DNA of 17,765 nucleotides from Bacteroidales bacterium (GTDB lineage Bacteria; Bacteroidota; Bacteroidia; Bacteroidales; JAADJA01), in the NCBI GenBank assembly GCA_029934735.1, contig JAOZLR010000021.1:1-17765 (forward strand), written 5' to 3'. Below are positions 14,901 through 17,765 of the stretch, piece after piece. Both the position numbers and the translations under genes were made by a program. Within the stretch, counting starts at the first letter, position 1; the number at the start of each line of letters is the position of its first letter. Below the pieces are notes generated by a model. It worked only from the letters and a program-made list of their open reading frames with translations. It searched no databases and was not told where the DNA came from.

Positions 14901-16154
14901 ATGAAAACACGAAAATTATTTATTTTTTTATCACTAATTACTTTTGCAATTTTACAGTTTTTCTTTATTAGTTGTGATAAAGTTGACGAAATTATTAATC
15001 CTGAAACGGGCGGAGCAGGCGATACCATTTGGGTGCATCATATACCTCAGGGTGAAAATGCTTCAATAAGTGAGGGACACCTGGCCAGGGGGATTGACGG
15101 AACAATTTATTACGCCGGAATTGGCAATTCCAATCCGGTGCAAATATATGCAGTAAATAAATCCGACGGCAGTTTGAAATGGCGATCGGCAGGTTTGCAA
15201 ACCTGGTACGTAAACAGTAATATTGTAGTTGCGGACGACGGCAGTATTTATGTTGCTTCATACACTAAACTCTACTCAATAAATCCCAATGATGGGAGTT
15301 TTAATTGGGTTTGGGAGGTTCCGGAAACGCTGCCACTTAACGGAAATAATGCGTACTCATATGGTGAATTAGGTGCAATAGCTTTGGCTGGTAACGGCAA
15401 TATAATTATTAAAACAACCGGTGGCGGTTCCTATTACAGGGCATTGTATGGCATTAGTTCAAGCGGAGCAATGGAATGGTTTCGATTTATAGGATCGGAA
15501 AGTACACCCATTACCATAGGTTATGACGGAACAATTTATGATTTTGAACATAATGAAAGCGGGGGAGTGTTTACAGCAACCAGTCCTGACAACGGAGATT
15601 TAATTTGGTCAATGCCTGCCTATGCTTCTTCATCGTATAACAACATTACCATTGCCGGTAACGGTGATATCATAGCATTCATATATACTGACACCTTAAT
15701 CAGGATAAGCCCGTCAAATCATCAGGCAATCTGGAAGAGAAATGCTGCCACGTCTCAGGACAACATTCTTTTTGACTCAGAAGGTAATCTTTATTTATAT
15801 GATCAATGGGCTGGAACTTCTGTTTATAATATATCTGATGGAAGTCAAAAAAGTACAGGTGTAGGTCTTCCGCATAATCCTGTTATTGACACAAAAACAC
15901 AATTTTATGGAGTTCTAAGTGATAATAACCCGGTTATGAGCATAACAGACAACGAAGGCAATGTAAACTGGGAAACAAAGACTGGTGTTTACGGGCATTC
16001 AGCTTTATTATCTGATGATGAAAATGTTGTGTATTGCGTTGTGTCGGGAGGAAAAGAGATTTATGCACTGAAAACAGATGCAAGCCTTCCACATACAGGC
16101 TGGCCGAGATATACTCACGATAACAGGAATACCTTTAATGTCAATAAATGGTAA
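14901..16154 (+). CDS. PQQ-like beta-propeller lipoprotein
   Basis: 417 aa. A lipoprotein signal peptide spans residues 1-24 with lipobox FISC and the lipidated Cys at 25. Acidic residues just after the Cys (DKVDE) resemble the lipoprotein surface-export signals of Bacteroidota, so a surface location is plausible. The rest is a propeller with PQQ-type repeats: a strand such as IYVASYTKLYSINP, then a D/N-G turn, then a strand with a conserved Trp. The Trp-bearing strands are at about W94, W136, W193, W236, W278 and W357. The protein closes with GWPRYTHDNRNT (400-411), a familiar end for this group. The residues expected for PQQ-dependent dehydrogenase catalysis are not evident, so it is probably a structural or binding propeller like BamB and not an enzyme. 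Its 506-bp upstream spacer lacks an exact TAnnTTTG element. Confidence 0.85.
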   Translation: MKTRKLFIFLSLITFAILQFFFISCDKVDEIINPETGGAGDTIWVHHIPQGENASISEGHLARGIDGTIYYAGIGNSNPVQIYAVNKSDGSLKWRSAGLQTWYVNSNIVVADDGSIYVASYTKLYSINPNDGSFNWVWEVPETLPLNGNNAYSYGELGAIALAGNGNIIIKTTGGGSYYRALYGISSSGAMEWFRFIGSESTPITIGYDGTIYDFEHNESGGVFTATSPDNGDLIWSMPAYASSSYNNITIAGNGDIIAFIYTDTLIRISPSNHQAIWKRNAATSQDNILFDSEGNLYLYDQWAGTSVYNISDGSQKSTGVGLPHNPVIDTKTQFYGVLSDNNPVMSITDNEGNVNWETKTGVYGHSALLSDDENVVYCVVSGGKEIYALKTDASLPHTGWPRYTHDNRNTFNVNKW

Positions 16155-16362
16155 ATTTCTGAAAATCTTTAAATCTATTTAGTTGATAGTATTGTCACCG
16201 TGTGACTGCTAATCAAATCCTGTTATTGGAGGTCTGAATCTAAGCGATAATTAGCTTTCAATCAACTCGTAGGATTGTCATAGGAGGATGTCAGAATGTC
16301 AAAACCATTGTTTCTCCAAACTCTTTTCAATAAATTTTAACCTGATTAGTGATGAAAATACC

Positions 16363-16370
16363 TATATTTG
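16363..16370 (+). promoter_or_regulatory. Bacteroidota-type -7 promoter element of the 16411 gene
   Basis: TATATTTG matches TAnnTTTG exactly and lies 40 nt before the ATG at 16411. It supports the reading that the small gene is real and transcribed on its own. Confidence 0.5.
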
Positions 16371-16410
16371 CATAAGCAGAGTTATGACTCCTGAAACAAA
16401 ATAGATAATA

Positions 16411-16962
16411 ATGACAAACATTACTGTCTTTCAGTGTATTCCTTCTTATAAACCGGCGGAAGTATCCAGGCTTATAATATTCTTTATGATACTTGGGTCG
16501 TTTACTGGTTTATATTCCCAGGACTCTTTGATTCGTGTGCAATTAACAAGAACATTCCTTATCTGCAATCCACCGCCTCAATATGTTGTGGAAGTAAAAA
16601 GTGATATGACTATTAGTTTTTACAATATACTTCCTGAAAATTTATCTCTGCATCAATTGGAATTACCGGGAGATTATATTCTTGATTCTACCACATTAGC
16701 TATTGACAGTGCGGATTTTAATGTCTTTGAAAAATCAATACTTGCTTTGGATTTAGATAATATCAACAGTTATAAAAAGAGAAAATCTGAAAATGGTATT
16801 GTTGCGGAAAAAGTTGATGGTCCTTTAGAAACTTATATTATTGAAACTTCGGATAAAACAAGTAAGTTCGATTTAAATGGAATCCCCAAAGAGGAACAGT
16901 TAATTCCATTTAAGACAATTAGAATTTTGATTGAAGAATTAGAAGAAAAATATAAACCTTAA
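16411..16962 (+). CDS. Small exported protein of unknown function, distantly DUF6438-like
   Basis: 183 aa. The hydrophobic export segment is internal (LIIFFMILGSFTGLYSQ, residues 21-37) after a long polar N-terminus, giving a signal peptide of about 37 aa; no later Met would preserve it. The mature part of about 146 aa has one Cys near its start (LICNPPPQYVVEV, about 48-60). It then has a strand SDMTISFYN, a helix region around DFNVFEKSILALDLDNIN, a strand pair ending TYIIETSDKTSKFDLNG and an acidic C-terminal helix IRILIEELEEKYK. The order C-x-P-x-x-Y-x-V-x-V, D-x-T-x-x-F, F-x-x-x-x-x-x-L and a closing strand-helix recalls DUF6438 domains, but the match is from memory and weak. Codon use looks like that of its neighbours. 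No partner is obvious; it has its own promoter-like element. Confidence 0.7.
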   Translation: MTNITVFQCIPSYKPAEVSRLIIFFMILGSFTGLYSQDSLIRVQLTRTFLICNPPPQYVVEVKSDMTISFYNILPENLSLHQLELPGDYILDSTTLAIDSADFNVFEKSILALDLDNINSYKKRKSENGIVAEKVDGPLETYIIETSDKTSKFDLNGIPKEEQLIPFKTIRILIEELEEKYKP

Positions 16963-17011
16963 GTATGTTATTTTGAACCTCTTATAAACTGAGGCTTTTG
17001 CGAAACTTACC

Positions 17012-17019
17012 GACCTTTG
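17012..17019 (+). promoter_or_regulatory. Weak -7-like promoter element of the DUF4838 gene
   Basis: GACCTTTG departs from TAnnTTTG only at the first base and keeps the strong CCTTTGC context often seen in Bacteroidota promoters. It lies 40 nt before the ATG at 17060. The TTG at 16998-17000 is too close (11 nt) to be a proper -33 box. Confidence 0.3.
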
Positions 17020-17059
17020 CATTTGTCTGTTTAAGTAAAATAAATTAGAAAACTGAATT

Positions 17060-17765
17060 ATGAATTACTTCAGAGCATTAAAAAAAGCCATTTTATTTAT
17101 TTTTATGGTATTTGCTGTTTTATCTTGCCAGAACAGAGATGAAATTGAAATAACAGATAACGGCGAATCGAAATACAAAATAGTGGTTTCGTCAACAGCA
17201 AACGAATTTGATATGAAAGCAGCAACCGAACTGCAAAAGTATGTTGAACGAATCTCTGGAGTATTGATTCCAATTGTTGATGATAATTCACCGGTTGGTT
17301 CTGATGAAATAATTATTGGTAAGAGTAATAGGATTGAGGATGCCGGCTTGAAAATTAAATTCCCTGATCTTGGAGTTGATGGTTTTGTGATAAAGACATC
17401 ACACAAGAAGCTGATTATAGCCGGGGGAGATGAGATGGGAACTTTGTATGGAGTTTATACTTTTCTTGAGGATTATCTCGGTTGCCGGAAATACAGCGAG
17501 AAAGTTACCGTAGTTCCTGAGAATAAGGCAATTGTTATTGGCAAGATTGATGATAAACAGATTCCCTGTTTCACATTTCGTGAAATGCATTTTTATGGCC
17601 CAAGGCATAGTGAACTCTACCGGGACTGGCATAAACTTGATCTGAAAGAAGGAAAGAACGAATGGGGAATGTTTGTTCATACCTTCGATGATCTTGTGCC
17701 TCCCGAAAAGTATTTCAAAAGTCATCCTGAATATTTTTCATATCTCAATATTCAAAGAATACCTG
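17060..17765 (+). CDS. DUF4838-type lipoprotein, glycosidase-like (partial, runs off the window)
   Basis: The first 235 codons are present and the frame is open at the right edge. MNYFRALKKAILFIFMVFAV leads into lipobox VLSC with Cys23, and the next residues QNRDE resemble a surface-export signal for Bacteroidota lipoproteins. Residues 32-145 form an alpha/beta domain like the N-terminal domain of GH20 and GH67 enzymes: IVVSSTANEFDMKAATELQK, YVERISGVLIPIVDD, DEIIIGKSNR, DGFVIKT, then KLIIAGGDEMGTLYGVYTFL and EDYLGCR. The following part contains FTFREMHFYGPR and WGMFVHTFDDLVPPEKYF, then SHPEYFSY and a following N-x-x-R, the signature I associate with DUF4838 proteins. These are usually exported proteins found in carbohydrate-use loci and distantly related to alpha-glucuronidases. 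The activity is not established, and the catalytic part lies beyond the window. Confidence 0.88.
   Translation, partial: MNYFRALKKAILFIFMVFAVLSCQNRDEIEITDNGESKYKIVVSSTANEFDMKAATELQKYVERISGVLIPIVDDNSPVGSDEIIIGKSNRIEDAGLKIKFPDLGVDGFVIKTSHKKLIIAGGDEMGTLYGVYTFLEDYLGCRKYSEKVTVVPENKAIVIGKIDDKQIPCFTFREMHFYGPRHSELYRDWHKLDLKEGKNEWGMFVHTFDDLVPPEKYFKSHPEYFSYLNIQRIP

Noticed and set aside
16155..16410. Spacer with repeated TGTCA-like words near 16276-16305
   Set aside because: The words (GATTGTCA, GATGTCAG, AATGTCAA) are short and irregular, with no consistent period or symmetry.
16978..16994. Possible terminator hairpin after the 16411 gene
   Set aside because: The stem is only 4 bp (CCTC/GAGG) with a 9-nt loop, too weak to call.

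Overview
The window comes from an uncultured-type member of the Bacteroidota. Several independent signs support this: ruvA sits 13 bp upstream of a full-length sprA (the giant outer-membrane translocon of the type IX secretion system, T9SS); one gene ends in a T9SS C-terminal sorting domain; there is a GH97 glycosidase; promoters of the Bacteroidota type (TAnnTTTG) stand in front of at least four genes; and a REP-like palindrome of a style common in this phylum lies in one spacer. The DNA is AT-rich and Shine-Dalgarno motifs are rare.

Layout. Positions 1-287 are a non-coding leader with three imperfect direct repeats. Then on the + strand come ruvA (288-887), sprA (901-8244, TTG start), an exported seven-repeat propeller-like protein with a C-terminal dockerin-like calcium-binding segment (8308-10134), a GH97 alpha-glycosidase with the residues of the retaining subgroup (10179-12137) and a small outer-membrane beta-barrel protein (12188-12940). 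A convergent terminator-like palindrome (13019-13063) separates these from two minus-strand genes. These are a 68-aa DUF2892-like membrane protein (13077-13283) and a T9SS-secreted protein (13561-14394). Between them lie an intrinsic terminator and a 127-bp nested inverted repeat. After a 506-bp divergent spacer the + strand resumes with a PQQ-like propeller lipoprotein (14901-16154), a small exported protein (16411-16962) and the first 235 codons of a DUF4838-type lipoprotein (17060 to the window edge).

How it fits together. Apart from RuvA (DNA repair) and the small DUF2892-like membrane protein, every predicted product carries an export signal. SprA is the outer-membrane exit for T9SS cargo, and the 13561-14394 product is a visible T9SS client. 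The GH97 enzyme and the DUF4838 protein suggest polysaccharide or glycoside use, but no SusC/SusD pair, sigma/anti-sigma pair or other regulator is present, so this is not a classical polysaccharide utilisation locus as far as the window shows. I see no phage, CRISPR, toxin-antitoxin, transposase, tRNA or rRNA. I did not find a clear new multi-gene system. The most noteworthy items are the propeller plus dockerin-like protein, the retaining-type GH97, the nested palindrome and the unusual small exported protein.
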